From contig JAILCI010000015.1 of the NCBI GenBank assembly GCA_024686335.1, positions 1 to 64,000 on the forward strand: a stretch of DNA of 64,000 nucleotides. Direction: 5' to 3'. This DNA comes from Bacteroidales bacterium. GTDB taxonomy: Bacteria > Bacteroidota > Bacteroidia > Bacteroidales > WCHB1-69. The translations under genes and the position numbers were made by a program. The notes below the pieces were generated by a model. It worked only from the letters and a program-made list of their open reading frames with translations. It ran no database searches and was not told the DNA's origin. This document shows positions 63,885 to 64,000 of the stretch, piece after piece (the stretch's first letter is position 1; each line of letters begins with the position of its first letter).

Positions 63885-63922
63885 AAAAAAAATCCCGACA
63901 TCATTGATGTCGGGATTTTTTT
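63885..63922 (+). terminator. Strong terminator after the large T9SS cargo gene
   Basis: AAATCCCGACATCA (63890-63903) and TGATGTCGGGATTT (63905-63918) are perfect inverted repeats, with A-run before and T-run after. It can act in both directions. Confidence 0.9.
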
Positions 63923-63925
63923 GAT

Positions 63926-63960
63926 AGTTATCAATTATCAGTTTTCAGTTATCAGTTGTC
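63926..63960. repeat. Five tandem heptamers (A-G/A-TT-N-TC)
   Basis: AGTTATC, AATTATC, AGTTTTC, AGTTATC and AGTTGTC follow each other without gaps. In shifted register they share the T(A/T)TCA(A/G)(C/T) pattern of the array at 204-238. Confidence 0.7.
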
Positions 63961-64000
63961 TGCTGAAGTAACATCATACTTTACGAACAACAGTTCAACG

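Overview
The window is a gene-dense chromosomal segment of a member of the Bacteroidota, most likely order Bacteroidales. The evidence is internal. Promoters repeatedly match the Bacteroidetes consensus (TTTG, about 20 bases, TAnnTTTG, often followed by C). Genes lack Shine-Dalgarno sequences and start behind A/T-rich leaders. There is a short primary sigma factor without region 1.1, secreted proteins carry type IX secretion (T9SS) C-terminal sorting domains, and Bacteroidetes-restricted families occur (PorV/PorQ-like, DUF3078, DUF4271, DUF5689). T9SS cargo argues against human-gut Bacteroides sensu stricto. Genus cannot be fixed from sequence alone.

Layout. 1-141 is the end of an IS3-type insertion sequence leaving the window. 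234-5421 (minus) is one compact run: Nudix hydrolase, alpha/beta hydrolase, YpfJ-type metallopeptidase, polysaccharide-deacetylase-like protein and a putative glycosyltransferase. 5560-17110 (plus) is mostly housekeeping: a THUMP RNA methyltransferase, a PorV/PorQ-like protein, deoC, HU, a 29-residue basic protein, RNase G, recX, prfB (with its programmed +1 frameshift), prs, thiL, ispG and a MalY/PatB lyase. 17107-27351 (minus) holds a RecD-like helicase, an L,D-transpeptidase lipoprotein, an ATP-grasp protein, a five-gene ABC-2 exporter resembling YbhGFSR with the ATPase split in two, and aquaporin Z. 27381-30204 (minus) is a sodium:solute symporter and pgi.

30482-37668 (plus) is a TonB-dependent receptor-like protein with two paralogous DUF5689 lipoproteins, then ribBA and mtgA, closed by a terminator. 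37859-40585 holds kbl and two unknown exported proteins. 40667-42032 (minus) is bcp and a glutamine amidotransferase, with a possible small RNA between them. 42232-46631 (plus) runs panB, rluA-type synthase, a T9SS cargo protein, DUF4271, hemD, rnpA and yidD. 46740-58410 (plus) is a long housekeeping run: pheT, a RibF-like protein lacking the flavokinase domain, topA, an arginase-fold protein with altered metal ligands, a DUF3078 barrel, rpoD, asnS and rpoN. 58407-60479 (minus) is mnmE with a Nudix/winged-helix protein. 60677-63865 is a large modular T9SS cargo protein.

No gene-free stretch exceeds 300 bases; the longest (30211-30481) carries divergent promoters. No rRNA, tRNA, CRISPR array or prophage was seen. 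The items most worth a second look are the receptor plus paired DUF5689 lipoproteins, the truncated RibF, the IspG with a shortened central insert, the arginase-fold protein, a 21-bp tandem repeat with regularly spaced G-runs between two divergent genes, the palindrome inside the pheT promoter, and a short candidate RNA at 41216-41317. None of these is proven to be a new system; most of the window is conventional core genome.
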